Shown here piece by piece: positions 12,566 to 22,868 of a DNA stretch of 64,000 nt (its first letter is position 1; every line of letters begins with the position of its first letter). The stretch is from Leptodactylus fallax (Eukaryota; Chordata; Amphibia; Anura; Leptodactylidae): the NCBI GenBank assembly GCA_947044405.1, contig CAMRHE010000168.1:2301001-2365000 (forward strand), given 5' to 3'. The translations under genes were made by a program, and so were the position numbers. The notes beneath the pieces were generated by a model that worked only from the letters and a program-made list of their open reading frames with translations, had not been told where the DNA came from and did not search any database.

Positions 12566-12586
12566 CTCCCTTAGTGCTAGTATTAT

Positions 12587-12624
12587 ATTATACTCTGGGG
12601 TCTCTTCAGACCCTAGAGTATAAT
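12587..12624. repeat. Hairpin module, copy 1
   Basis: ATTATACTCTGGGGTCT followed closely by its near-perfect inverse, with a short loop. The same module appears at 51135, 51299 and 51596, each time near a CpG-rich segment inside a hAT-like element. Confidence 0.75.
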
Positions 12625-12639
12625 AATCGAAGGCCCGGG

Positions 12640-13240
12640 GTGTAAAATAGTATCCGTAAATTGTAAAATACTTTACAATTGAATGAAATCCTTACTCACG
12701 TGTTGACCCATAAGGTAACATTATTAGAGGCTTACTCAGTTTCTTATGAAAACATGGAGGTTTATTGAAGTCTTCATGGAAAACAGATACATGGAAACCT
12801 TCCAACATAACAGAAATATCAGTCAATGTCTTACATCATAGGAGAAGTTCAGAGTTAGGTTTCTTCGAGATGGTTCTCTTGCAGACATCTTGGCTCATGC
12901 TTATTCATCAATGTGTGTTGGTCTTCTGTAGGACAATTCTGCCATCCTTCCAAGGTGTCAGAGGAAGTAAGCCAGGTCGGAAGTGAGAGACACCCAAAGT
13001 GAGAGACAGAGACACCGACATGTGTGTCTGTCAATCATTTATATTCATGAGAGGGGGTGTTTCCCACCATCCTTATACTTTCTACTACTGTATTTGGACA
13101 ATACTAAAATAGTATACCCAAACCACACCCATGCACCAAGAGTTTTGTCAGCAGAATACAATTAACCCTTAAAGGTCTTGAATATTGCAGTCAAATATTA
13201 TTTAACACGGGGGAGGTAAGGGAAAATAACAAACAGTTAT
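12640..13240. other. Unassigned segment inside the hAT-like element
   Basis: No domain and no clear repeat. Open frames here are under 80 codons and have no recognisable motif. Confidence 0.4.
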
Positions 13241-13636
13241 ACTCACCTTGCCTTACCTCTGCTGGGCCTCCTCGCGCTGCTCCGCTGTCACTGCCACCGC
13301 TGGCTTCCTCTTCTCTGCAGCTGACGTCACGCCTGTGATTGGGCCTCAGCGGTTACGTGAGGCACGCCCCACGAGACCGCTGAGGCCAGGCCTCAGCACC
13401 TTGGCGGTGATGTCCGGAACGCCAGAAGATGACGTTGGATGCCAGGACAGGTGAGTAAAAATGTTTGTTATTTTTACTCACCTCGGAAAGTGGCCCTGTG
13501 GCACATGACGCTGGGTCCCTTTCTGTTATCGATATGGCCGGTCCTGACTCCGGGATCCGGAGTCATCAGGCTCCGAATCCCGGGGGGCCCCTTTGGGGTC
13601 AGTTTGCCCCCCCCCAACGCCGGCCCTGCTCATAGG

Positions 13637-14340
13637 GGGTCACTCCTCTCCAAAATAGATGTTAAACTTTGACATTTAAGTGGCTAATTCTTTTTCTTGA
13701 AAGAAAGAAGAGTGTAACATTATTTTCCTCTAAGGAAAAAGAACCAGGAAACTGGAGAAGATTAATGTTAATCCACTTTGTGATTTTGTTTTGACCAAGC
13801 TTATGACAGATGTGTAGTACTTGTACGAGTAATGTACTGTAGCCAAACAACAGTGTCATAATTTCCAAATAAGTTCACATGGCAGAATTTGCAGAAGCTG
13901 AAAAATTCTGCTTCAGGAAATCACAAGCAGAATTTCTCTACTTGACAAAATACAATGCGGAATCCACCATGAAATTTGAAGTGGAATTTGAGGCTGAATT
14001 TTGAAATGCCCACTGGAGGTTGGCCTAGCCCACAGGGCCCCCAGTATTGTGCAAGGCGCCATTTTATTGTCATTAGTGCTAGTCTACCAGTGTTTTCATG
14101 GCTGATTCTGGATTCTCTAGGTCCCTAAGTTCCTCTTGACCCCTAAGAACCCCAAAAACATCTCGATCCCCAGAATGCAGCATTGAGGTGAGTAAGTGGG
14201 AGATGTGCCTCCTACAGAAAATAATAGTGAATATAATTTGCCAACGGAGAATACGCCAGGTATGTGTAGTCAAAAGATTTATTTTTTAAACCTATCTTTT
14301 ACAATGCTATACATATAGCATATGTATGTGACATGCTAAT
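13637..14340. other. Unassigned sequence
   Basis: Moderately AT-rich, with no recognisable gene or element. It may include the non-coding flank of the Harbinger relic that follows. Confidence 0.4.
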
Positions 14341-14344
14341 GATT

Positions 14345-14870
14345 AATATCAGGTGTTTTCACAAATTTTTGCCAGCTGCCAATGGAGGTCTTTGATAGGC
14401 TGGATGGTATGCTCTTGGAACACTTGCTCCAGCAGGACACAACATGAGGATGGGCATCAGTCCAAGTGAAAGGCTGCTCATCATGCTGCGGTGAATATTT
14501 TTGTTTTCTTTCTATTTTAGTGAGTTCCTTTGTCTTTTACACATTTTTTTTATTGGTGAATTTGTTCAAGCTATGCATAAAAATATGTAATTATGTGTAC
14601 TAATGCCATGTGATATGGGTACCGTGCATCCAGTCCCTTCCATCATGGTATCGAATGAGGCCTTCCCACTGATGAAAAACCTGCTGTATCCATGAATGGG
14701 ACTAGATGCCCAAAAGAGGGTTTTCAACATGTGACTGAGCTGGGCATGATACTTCATAGAATGCACATTCATGACTAGTAAGTGGAGAAATGTCACCCAT
14801 GGGCGACAGTTGGATGTAAACACAGTTCACGTAGTCATCAAAGCTACCTGTGTGCTTCACAACTATGGTC
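14345..14870 (+). pseudogene. PIF/Harbinger transposase relic
   Basis: Two recognisable blocks lie on the + strand. Block 1 (14358-14495) reads NFCQLPMEVFDRLDGML and, after a frame change, MGISPSERLLIMLR, the N-terminal part of PIF/Harbinger (DDE_Tnp_4) proteins. Block 2 (14618-14865) reads VSNEAFPLMKNLLYP, AQKRVFN, YFIECTFMTSKWRNV and VVIKATCVLHNY, the C-terminal catalytic half. Three stop codons interrupt block 2, the middle of the protein is missing, and the Asp usually found before EAFPL-type sequence is Asn. The Glu in the FIECTF block is kept. A minus-strand open frame over block 2 is antisense noise. Confidence 0.75.
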
Positions 14871-14985
14871 AGGATAGCCCCTTGGCTTCCACTCTACTGT
14901 GGCTTCTGTTGTCTCCCACCTGAATCTGGATTCCCACTGGCTTCCACTTTACATTTTTTTAGCTGAAATTTTGTGTCTGTGTTTT

Positions 14986-16032
14986 TTAACCCCTTAGCGA
15001 CACGACATACTATTACGTCCTGAGCGTCCGGTACTTAGCGCAAATGGACGTAATAGTACATCATGGGCTGGACGCCCTCTCACTATCTGAGTGGGTGGCA
15101 TCAGGAGCGGGTGTTAGCTCCGATTGGGGGTTTTACCCAGCGACATACAAGGGGTTCAGCCAATTATATGACCCCTCGGCACCCCCCCGCGGCGAAATCG
15201 GGGGGTGCCAATATCTATTATCTGCAGCCCGGGGTCTGGCAAGTGACCCTGAGCTGCTAGGAGCCCCCAGTACCTGATTGATGCTGCCTGTGATGCAGGA
15301 AGTCAGCTGATGCATCTGCATAGGCTGACTTCCTCTATAGAGTCTATAGTACTGAACCAATGATCAGTGCATCGCTGGTTTAGGTGTCCTAGTGGTACAA
15401 GTAAAAAAAAAAAAAATTGAGTGTGAAAAAAATAAATTTGGCCCCAAAAATGCCAATTTCCTATATAAAATGAATTATATAAAAAGAAAACTAAAAATGA
15501 ATAAAAACAATACATATTTGGTATCACCGCGTCCGTAACAACCCGTACAATAAAACTGAAGCATTATAACCTACACGATGAACATCAGAAAAAGAAAAAG
15601 ATTTTTTGTCTTCCAAAAAATGCTATAAAAAGTGATCAAAAAGTCATACATACCCCAAAACAGTACCAATAAAAAGCACAGGTTGTCCAGCAAAAAATAA
15701 GCCCTCAACCAACTCTGCCAACCGAAAAATAAAAATGTTATACATCTCAGAAGATGGTGATGCACAAATAATTGATTTATGTCCCCAAATGGATTTTTGT
15801 TCTGGGAAATTAGTAATGCATAAAAAAATAATATAAATTAGGCATCGCTGTAACCGTACCGACCCGCAGAATAAACGTAACTGCGGCAGGAAGAGAATGT
15901 ATCAGCTGTGCGAGTGTATATCAGGGTAGAAACCAGATTTAGAGCTTACAAAGGAAAAGAAACCAAAAGTGACCCCCAGAGTGATCCCCCTCCCCAATCA
16001 CCCAATCATAAGCGCTGCTGGGATACAGCTTA
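14986..16032 (+). repeat. TTAA-ended interspersed repeat, 5' part
   Basis: Begins TTAACCCCTTAGCGACACG, closely similar to the start of the element at 61135. Shared internal phrases include AAGTGATCAAA and TTTGGTATC next to an ACCGCGTCCGTAAC-like segment. It is interrupted at a TA (16031) by the Tc1-B copy and appears to resume at 24828. Non-coding. Confidence 0.65.
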
Positions 16033-16682
16033 CAGTGCCTTGCGAAAGTATTCGGCCCCCTTGAACTTTTCAACCTTTTGCCACATTTCAGGCTTCAAAT
16101 ATAAAGATATAAAATTTAAATTTTTGGTGAAGAATCAACAACAAGTGGGACACAGTTGTGAAGTGGAACGAAATTTATTGGTTATTTTAAACTTTTGTAA
16201 AAAATAAAAAACTGAAAAGTGGGGCGTGCAATATTATTCGGCCCCTTTACTTTCAGTGCAGCAAACTCACTCCAGAAGTTCAGTGAGGATCTCTGAATGA
16301 TCCAATGTTGTCCTAAATGACTGATGATGATAAATATAATCCACCTGTGTGTAATCAAGTCTCCATATAAATGCACCTGCTATGTGATAGTCTCAGGGTT
16401 CTGTTTAAAGCGTAAAGAGCATCATGAAGACCAAGGAACACACCAGGCAGGTCCGTGATACTGTTGTGGAGAAGTTTAAAGCCGGATTTGGATACAAAAA
16501 GATTTCCCAAACTTTAAACATCCCAAGGAGCACTGTGCAAGTGATCATATTGAAATGGAAGGAGTATCAGACCACTGCAAATCTACCAAGACCCGGCCGT
16601 CCCACTAAACTTTCATCTCAAACAAGGAGAAGACTGATCAGAGATGCAGCCAAGAGGCCCATGATCACTCTGGATGAACTGC

Positions 16683-17655
16683 TGTAAGAGACAGCCAATG
16701 TTGTCCTAAGCTTCATTTGTCTGTATAAACTGTTAATGTTGAATGTATTTCTGTGATTCTGTTCCTTTAAGACAGCAGCCATTGTAATTGTGACATGATG
16801 CTGGAGTGAGACCCCCCCCCCTTTTATGTCAGCTTGCCTGTTCTGCAGACAGAATGTGAGCAGAGAAGCAGGAAGTGACGAGACAGAGAGCAGCAGCCAT
16901 CTTAGCAAGTGTTGTATTGAACTGGTGTGGAGATTTTTCTGTACAGCTAAGCTGTATCTTGGTCCAGAGACAAACAGAGTGTAAAGAGACAACAGGACTA
17001 GTGAGTCCACGTGAAAGGAACTGTGCTCAGTGGCTGATCAGTGAGACTGACATTGTGACTGTGTATATGGATACCACAGATAGAGACTCGCAGTGCTGTT
17101 GATGTACTGGACAGCACCTGCTAAACCCCGGCTTACATCCCAGCTCAGTGTATGGATTCGGCAGGACTGTCAGTGTGCTGAGTGGAATCTGCTGTTGGAT
17201 TACATTGCATTCATTGGGTTTCCCTGTTAAAGAGGACTTCATTTCTCCCAAGATCCTGATAACAGTGAGGAGAGGACGTTTCACTATAAAAGAAAGGAAC
17301 GACTTTGGGCCCCACCGCGCGCTTCTACAGACTGTAAGCGGTCCACCTGGACCACTGGGGAAAAGGGGGTGCACCCAAATGTGATGTCAGGGTCAGTTAG
17401 GGATAGTTTTGAGTATATTGTTCATTCAGTGTCCATACTGCAGAATTGGACAGAGTAAAAGTAGAAACCATTGCAGAATTTGCCTTGAAATTGTTCATGC
17501 TATATTGTATATTTTGCTTGTCTTTATCCCTGTCATTTTACCTTCAAATAGCCTTTATTAACTTATAGTAAATATATATTCTTTTCTTGAACTACCGCGT
17601 GTGCGTTCATTTCTGGTTGCGGAGACCAAACCACCTGCCTTGCTCTCGGTTCACA
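16683..17655 (+). repeat. Gypsy-1 5' LTR
   Basis: Starts TGTAAGAGACAG and ends CGGTTCACA. A TATAAAA box lies at 17285-17291, a likely promoter. It differs from the 3' LTR in a C-run near 16812-16821 and at 17448 (G here, A at 23634). Short open frames within it appear identically in the 3' LTR and have no domain. Confidence 0.95.
17285..17291 (+). promoter_or_regulatory. Putative TATA box of Gypsy-1 LTR
   Basis: TATAAAA in the second half of the LTR, with the equivalent in the 3' LTR at 23470-23476. It is placed where an LTR promoter would give a U3-R-U5 structure. Motif only. Confidence 0.5.
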
Positions 17656-17658
17656 AAT

Positions 17659-17676
17659 TGGCGTAGTCGGCAGGAT
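17659..17676 (+). promoter_or_regulatory. Primer binding site, tRNA-Ser type
   Basis: TGGCGTAGTCGGCAGGAT starts 3 nt after the LTR. It is complementary to the 3' end of vertebrate tRNA-Ser of the AGA/UGA isoacceptor type (acceptor stem ending CGACTACG plus CCA), recalled from general knowledge of that tRNA. It would prime minus-strand DNA synthesis. Confidence 0.7.
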
Positions 17677-17688
17677 CCGCTTACCAGA

Positions 17689-18715
17689 ATGGACGGTGAC
17701 GCACCCGTTCGGGAGAATGGTGCTGGAGGAAGAATGCCAGCAGGGGCTATAATGAGTCAGTTAGCTAAATTTGATGGCAATAATATGTCAGTGAGTATGT
17801 GGGTGGAACAGATACGAATGATACAGCGAATGTACCAGACCGCACCAGAAGTACTAGTAGAGCTAGCAATATTGACATTACAAGGGGATGCTAAGACCAC
17901 GGTGATATTGAGGCCATTTGAACAAAGGCAGACATTTGAGCAAGTAGTCCAGATTCTAGAAACCATTTATGGAGAAACTGCATTGCTGGGGTCTCTGCAG
18001 GCTCGGTTCTTCCAGAGGGTACAACAGGAGAATGAAAGCCTTCCCCAATATGCAAATGCCCTACAAGAACTGCTCCGAGATATTCAAGTGAAGGAAAGAG
18101 GGGGCTCGCCAGCCTTCTGTAACCCTGATCGGACTCTCCGTGACCAGTTTGTCCTGGGGATACGTGACGGCAGTTTAACTGTGACTATGCAGGATTTTAT
18201 ACGACGAGAGACTGATGCTAAATTCCATGATGTACAGGTAGAGGCCATCTCCCGTGCCAATAGTATGTTCCCGAAGCCCCAGACCGCAGTTGGAGTTACT
18301 TTGTCACAGGGGGCTAGTTCTGGCTCAGAGACAGTAGAAAAGGGGACGGTTAAAGAAATTCTCACAGTAATGCAGAAACTGCAAGAGCAAATGGAACACT
18401 TGCACACCCGTTGTGATGAACATTCTATGAAAATTGCAGACTTCCAGAAAACTGGAGGTGAAAGGGTGAGCCATCCACACCCAGCAAGTCAGAATCACCC
18501 ACCACCCCGCTGGAGGGGTGAGGATAGGACCTACCGAAGGGGTCCAAATCATTTAGTGCAGTGCTCAGGAGAAATCGAAGGGGCTTACCGAAGGGGCCCA
18601 AACAGATGGCCAGAACGACGGGGGGATACGCTGCTGGGAGTGTGGACGGATGGGCCACGTTGCTGCTAGATGTCCAGAGCAGCGACAAACTTATGAGAGA
18701 CCACCGTTAAACTGA
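17689..18715 (+). pseudogene. Gypsy-1 gag (one frameshift)
   Basis: The first ATG after the primer site is at 17689. The frame runs to 18669 with a capsid-like region (MWVEQIRMIQRMYQ, LQARFFQRVQQENESLPQYA) and a proline/arginine-rich tail. A CCHC zinc knuckle (CWECGRMGHVAARC, 18632-18673) lies in the next frame, which ends at TGA 18713-18715. The two frames join if one base of the six-G run at 18620-18625 is surplus, so I read this as a single-base lesion (or sequencing error) in an otherwise complete gag. The product would form the capsid and bind genomic RNA. Confidence 0.8.
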
Positions 18716-21700
18716 AGTCCCCTGCTGCTGTAGGGCGTGTAGTAGGGGAGACTGACAAGGAGACTATGTGGGGAGAATGCCCTAATGATGACCTGATCGC
18801 TGCAAGTCCTGTTATACAGGTGGAAATGGAGGGTATTCCGGTTACCGGGATGATTGACACGGGTTCCCAAGTAACGACCTTGAGTAGAGACTGTTATGAA
18901 CGGTACTTCCAGCAACATGTGAAATATGATCCCCATACATTCGTACGAGTGGTCGCAGCTAACCAGTTACCAGTTCCAGTCGTGGGAGTGGCCTGGATGA
19001 ATGTCCGGGTATGTGGCCAAGATCTGGGTAGGAAAGGCATTGTGGTGGTACAGGAGTCACATGAAGTAAAGGTCCCTGTCATTTTGGGGATGAATGTGTT
19101 AAAAGAATTAGATCAGATCCTCTTTGAAAAGAAAGGTCACGGTTATTGGAAAGAAACCACCACCCATCGGCCTACTCAAACAGCTTTCCAGCGGCTGATC
19201 CGGACATGTGGCTTACAGAAAAGTTCGGATGCGCAGCGTCCTCTGGCTCGAATTTCAGTTCCTTTGCATACAAAAGTTACACTGCCACCCAGTCGGGAGA
19301 CAATAGTGTCTATGCCCGTAGGCACCTGTCGGAAACTAGAGGGCATAGCTGTGTTGGTAGAACCACTGCAGGCAGCCGAAGGAGGTGTTGATCCGCTAGT
19401 GGCCCGTTCCTTGGCAATAGTTCGCAATGGAAGAGTACCACTTCGATGTGTAAACACTCAGGACCAGAGTGTGGACCTGACCCCAGGGAGGCAGCTGGCT
19501 AACATCTATGTGACTCCGGAGGAAGTAAGGAAAGTAACTCCAATGCAGCTGAAGCCGACTGAAAGGGATGAGTGGACCGTAACTGTGTCCATGGGAGAAG
19601 ATGAGGAACCCACCTCTGAATGGAATGGCCGTGCAATTCGAGAACAGATGAAGATGGATGAAAGTTCATGTTCTCTGGAATGTGTGCAGAAGGTAGATGA
19701 ACTGTTGTGGGAGAACCGAGCCGCCTTTTCACGGTATGCTGAAGATTTTGGATGTACCACAGGGATCTACCATGAGATTTCCACAGGAGACACCCCTCCA
19801 ATTAGAGAGCGCTACCGACAAATTCCTCCACAGTTGTATCAGGAAGTAAAAGAACTGTTAGCTAAGATGCTACAGGGTGGGATCATCCAAGAAAGCCAGA
19901 GTCCCTGGGCAGCTCCTGTGGTGTTAGTAAGAAAAAAAGATGGGTCCATCCGATTTTGCGTAGACTATCGGAAGTTAAACGCTTGCACCGTACGAGATTC
20001 CTACCCCTTGCCAGGGATTGAGGAGTCCCTCTCAGCGCTGGGGAGAGCCCGGTACTTCTCCTCACTAGATCTGGCTAGTGGGTATTGGCAGGTGCCGATG
20101 GCCACAAAAGACAAGGAGAAGACGGCATTCATCTTGCCCATGGGACTATACGAATTTAACCGGATGCCCTTCGGGTTGACAAATGCACCCGGAACGTTTC
20201 AGCGGTTGATGGAGAAATGTCTCGGTGACTTCAACTTTGTGTTCACTCTCATCTACTTGGATGACATTATAGTGTATTCTGCGACCTTTGAAGACCATCT
20301 CCACCAGTTGGGGCAAGTATTTCGAAGATTGCGGGAACATGGGCTCAAATTGAAACCCAGTAAATGTCGGTTGTTCCAATCTGAAATTGATTACTTGGGT
20401 CACCGCGTATCAGGAGAAGGGGTGAGACCATCAAGAGACAAGATAGCGGCTGTTCAAGATTGGCCAATACCGACTACCCTGCGAGAAGTGAGGGCGTTCC
20501 TTGGAGTAGCCGGTTACTATCGACGGTTTATTAAGGATTTCGCCAAGGTAGCAGCACCACTTAATGCTCTCCTACGAGGCACATCCGGTGGTCCAAAGAA
20601 CCGGTCCGTGAAGTGGGGACCTGAACAGGAACAAGCCTTCCAGGCATTAAAGGATGCACTGACAACAGCCCCAATCTTGGCATATGCTGATTACCACTTG
20701 CCGTTCCAGCTGTATACGGATGCAAGCCTGTATGGTCTTGGAGCAGTGCTTTCCCAGCTTCAGGATGGCCAGGAGAGGGTCATAGCGTACGGCAGCCGGT
20801 CTTTGAGAGATTCTGAAAGAAACCCCGAGAATTATAGTTCATTTACGTTGGAGCTGTTGGCACTGGTATGGGCCATGACCGAGAAATTCTCTGAATATTT
20901 GACCGGTGCTGAAGTTTTAGTACTGACTGACAACAACCCACTAGCTCACCTGGAAAATGCCAAGCTTGGGGCGTTAGAGCAGAGGTGGATAGCCCGAATG
21001 ACTAAGTTCAATTACCGCATTAAGTATCGGTCCAAGACAGAAAACCAGAATGCTGACGGGCTTTCTAGGGTAACCGCCCAGACCCCCACAGTAGACGTGG
21101 ATCATGAGTTGGAGCATGTGGAGGTGCCCGACTTCAGCAGATTTTCACAGGCCTTGGCCGCCGCTAATCAGTTTGAGTTGGAGGGGACTGAAACGGCTCC
21201 TTTCTTTGGTCCCTCACGACAGGAATGGGCACAGATACAACAGACCCATGAGGGGCTGGCACAGATGATCAAGTGTGTTGAGAAAGGCCAGAAGCCCTGT
21301 AGAGAGGAAAGAGAACGACTGACACGTGAGATATTATCTGTTCTGAGTCAGTGGGAAAAGTTGGAGATGAAAAATGGAGTGCTATGCCGAAAGGTCTATT
21401 TACCTTCTGAGATCGACATTCGATACCAAATTGTGGTGCCTAGTGAACTGGCTCGCTCGTTGGCAGTTGAGGCTCATAATAAGAATGGACATTTTGGTCA
21501 CGAGAAGACCTTTCGTTGGTTACAGCGACTGATTTACTGCCCTGGTCTTCGTCAAATGGTCGAAGAAGTATGCCGCAGCTGTCGAACTTGTGAGATCCAT
21601 AAGGCAATAGAACAGAGAGCTCCCCTGCAAACCATCGTGACCCAGGAACCTTTAGAAATTGTCATGATAGACTATCTAATGGTGGGCCCATCCAATAGCG

Positions 21701-22854
21701 GACACCAGTATTGCCTCGTAATGGTGGATCACTTCACCAAATTTGCGGTGGTAACCGCCACCAAGGACCAGACAGCTGAGTCAGCAGCTCGTGCTCTGTG
21801 CCAAGATTTCATTCAAGTATATGGGTGCCCTAAACGCATCCACTCCGACCAGGGTGCATGCTTTGAGGGACACGTAATGAAAGAAGTTCAACGTATCTAC
21901 GGGATAAAGAAGTCGCACACGACTCCATACCACCCTCAGGGAAATGGGGCCTGTGAAAGATTCAACAGAACTCTGCTACAGATGCTGCGGACTCTGGAGG
22001 AAGACAAGAAGTTACAGTGGCCTCAGTTCTTGTCTGAAATGGTGTGGGCCTATAACAATCAGGTCCATTCTACAACGGGGTACTCTCCTTATACACTTCT
22101 CTTTGGGCGGTCTGGGCGAAGTATAGGAGAATTACAGTTGAATGATGTGGATGGGTTCCCTCCGAGGGATCCAACCTCTTGGGTGCGGGCGCATCGGCAG
22201 AGACTTGAGACGATCCATCGATTGGTGCGGCAGCGCCTGCAAGAACATCCCCATCCTGATAAGACCCCAGTGCAAGAAGCACCATTGCAACCAGGCGACC
22301 TGGTGCTAGTTCGTGTCAAGAAACCCCAAGGGAAATTGGAAAGCCGATGGGAGGCTTTGCCGTATCGTGTTGTTGGCCGCAAGTATGCGAATGGGCCAGT
22401 GTACCAGGTCCAGAAAGAAGGAACTGATTGTGTTCGAGTACTTCACCGAAATATGTTGCGCCTGTGTCATTCTGAAGGGACAAATCATGATGGGCTTGCC
22501 AATGTGAATGAGCTCCCACAGTCAGAGAATGGAGGTGCGGAATGGGCCTCAGACGAGGAGGATAATTGTTGGCCGATCCCTGCTCCTGGGGATGTTCCAC
22601 CTGTGACTACTGTATCTCCGGCCTGTGCCCCCTCTGGTGCGGAATCCGCTGGTCCTTCTCAGCCCATAGCTGCAGCACCCCATAATATACCACCGGTCCT
22701 CAGACGGACCACTAGGCCAAATGCTGGTATTCCCCCTGTTCGGTATGCGCAGGATGAGTTTGTTTGGCCTGCCATACATCGGTATACTACCACCCTGTGC
22801 ATAAAAGTACAACCCTCTGGATATACAGTCATAGGCAGGGACTGCCAATCTTAA
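18697..22854 (+). CDS. pol: Gypsy-1 pol: protease, RT, RNase H, integrase
   Basis: The frame is open from 18697 without an early ATG, as expected for a frameshift fusion; the first internal ATG is 18766, giving 1362 codons. Counting from that Met: aspartic protease DTGS at 31-34; RT motifs LDLASGYWQV near 436, FNRMPFGLTNAPGTF, and YLDD at 497-500; RNase H TDAS near 652; integrase zinc finger (H904 to the C-rich CRSCRTC near 936); integrase core Asp 969, Asp 1028 and Glu 1064 (D-35-E). A GPVYQV segment of GPY/F type follows. No chromodomain is visible; the last 150 residues are Pro-rich. All catalytic residues are intact. The product would copy the RNA in cytoplasmic particles and integrate it in the nucleus. 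Confidence 0.95.
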   Translation, partial: ETTVKLKSPAAVGRVVGETDKETMWGECPNDDLIAASPVIQVEMEGIPVTGMIDTGSQVTTLSRDCYERYFQQHVKYDPHTFVRVVAANQLPVPVVGVAWMNVRVCGQDLGRKGIVVVQESHEVKVPVILGMNVLKELDQILFEKKGHGYWKETTTHRPTQTAFQRLIRTCGLQKSSDAQRPLARISVPLHTKVTLPPSRETIVSMPVGTCRKLEGIAVLVEPLQAAEGGVDPLVARSLAIVRNGRVPLRCVNTQDQSVDLTPGRQLANIYVTPEEVRKVTPMQLKPTERDEWTVTVSMGEDEEPTSEWNGRAIREQMKMDESSCSLECVQKVDELLWENRAAFSRYAEDFGCTTGIYHEISTGDTPPIRERYRQIPPQLYQEVKELLAKMLQGGIIQESQSPWAAPVVLVRKKDGSIRFCVDYRKLNACTVRDSYPLPGIEESLSALGRARYFSSLDLASGYWQVPMATKDKEKTAFILPMGLYEFNRMPFGLTNAPGTFQRLMEKCLGDFNFVFTLIYLDDIIVYSATFEDHLHQLGQVFRRLREHGLKLKPSKCRLFQSEIDYLGHRVSGEGVRPSRDKIAAVQDWPIPTTLREVRAFLGVAGYYRRFIKDFAKVAAPLNALLRGTSGGPKNRSVKWGPEQEQAFQALKDALTTAPILAYADYHLPFQLYTDASLYGLGAVLSQLQDGQERVIAYGSRSLRDSERNPENYSSFTLELLALVWAMTEKFSEYLTGAEVLVLTDNNPLAHLENAKLGALEQRWIARMTKFNYRIKYRSKTENQNADGLSRVTAQTPTVDVDHELEHVEVPDFSRFSQALAAANQFELEGTETAPFFGPSRQEWAQIQQTHEGLAQMIKCVEKGQKPCREERERLTREILSVLSQWEKLEMKNGVLCRKVYLPSEIDIRYQIVVPSELARSLAVEAHNKNGHFGHEKTFRWLQRLIYCPGLRQMVEEVCRSCRTCEIHKAIEQRAPLQTIVTQEPLEIVMIDYLMVGPSNSGHQYCLVMVDHFTKFAVVTATKDQTAESAARALCQDFIQVYGCPKRIHSDQGACFEGHVMKEVQRIYGIKKSHTTPYHPQGNGACERFNRTLLQMLRTLEEDKKLQWPQFLSEMVWAYNNQVHSTTGYSPYTLLFGRSGRSIGELQLNDVDGFPPRDPTSWVRAHRQRLETIHRLVRQRLQEHPHPDKTPVQEAPLQPGDLVLVRVKKPQGKLESRWEALPYRVVGRKYANGPVYQVQKEGTDCVRVLHRNMLRLCHSEGTNHDGLANVNELPQSENGGAEWASDEEDNCWPIPAPGDVPPVTTVSPACAPSGAESAGPSQPIAAAPHNIPPVLRRTTRPNAGIPPVRYAQDEFVWPAIHRYTTTLCIKVQPSGYTVIGRDCQS
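18706..18712 (+). promoter_or_regulatory. Putative -1 ribosomal frameshift site, gag to pol
   Basis: The heptamer GTTAAAC is in the exact phase needed (G TTA AAC in the zinc-knuckle frame) and is followed at once by the gag stop TGA. A -1 slip enters the open pol frame. A possible stem (AGTCCCCT at 18716-18723 with AGGGGAGACT at 18744-18753, bulged) lies just downstream. GTTAAAC is a known slippery heptamer in some RNA viruses. Function here is inferred. Confidence 0.65.
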
Positions 22855-22868
22855 AGTGGGGGGGAATA
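22851..22868 (+). promoter_or_regulatory. Polypurine tract
   Basis: AAAGTGGGGGGGAATA directly precedes the 3' LTR, in the position of the plus-strand primer. Confidence 0.8.

Larger units (their letters stand above)
9634..13628. mobile_element. hAT-like non-autonomous element, about 4 kb, perfect 8-bp target duplication
   Basis: It begins CAGGGCCGG (9634) and ends CCGGCCCTG (13628), short inverted ends of the hAT type. The perfect 8-bp direct repeat CTCATAGG flanks it (9626-9633 and 13629-13636), the target duplication length of hAT transposons. It has no transposase. Inside are an array of TTATAAATAATAG-like units (9845-10280), a minisatellite (10590-12565) split by a Harbinger-like MITE, a hairpin (12587-12624), an unidentified 0.6-kb stretch (12640-13240) and a CpG-rich part (13240-13450). 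A similar left end occurs at 37436. Confidence 0.8.

Noticed and set aside
14566..14823. 85-codon minus-strand frame
   Set aside because: It is antisense to the Harbinger transposase block, which is recognisable on the plus strand.
16618..17374. Frames of 115-130 codons in the Gypsy-1 LTR (repeated in the 3' LTR)
   Set aside because: They occur in both LTRs because the LTRs are identical. No domain, and partly antisense to Tc1 sequence.
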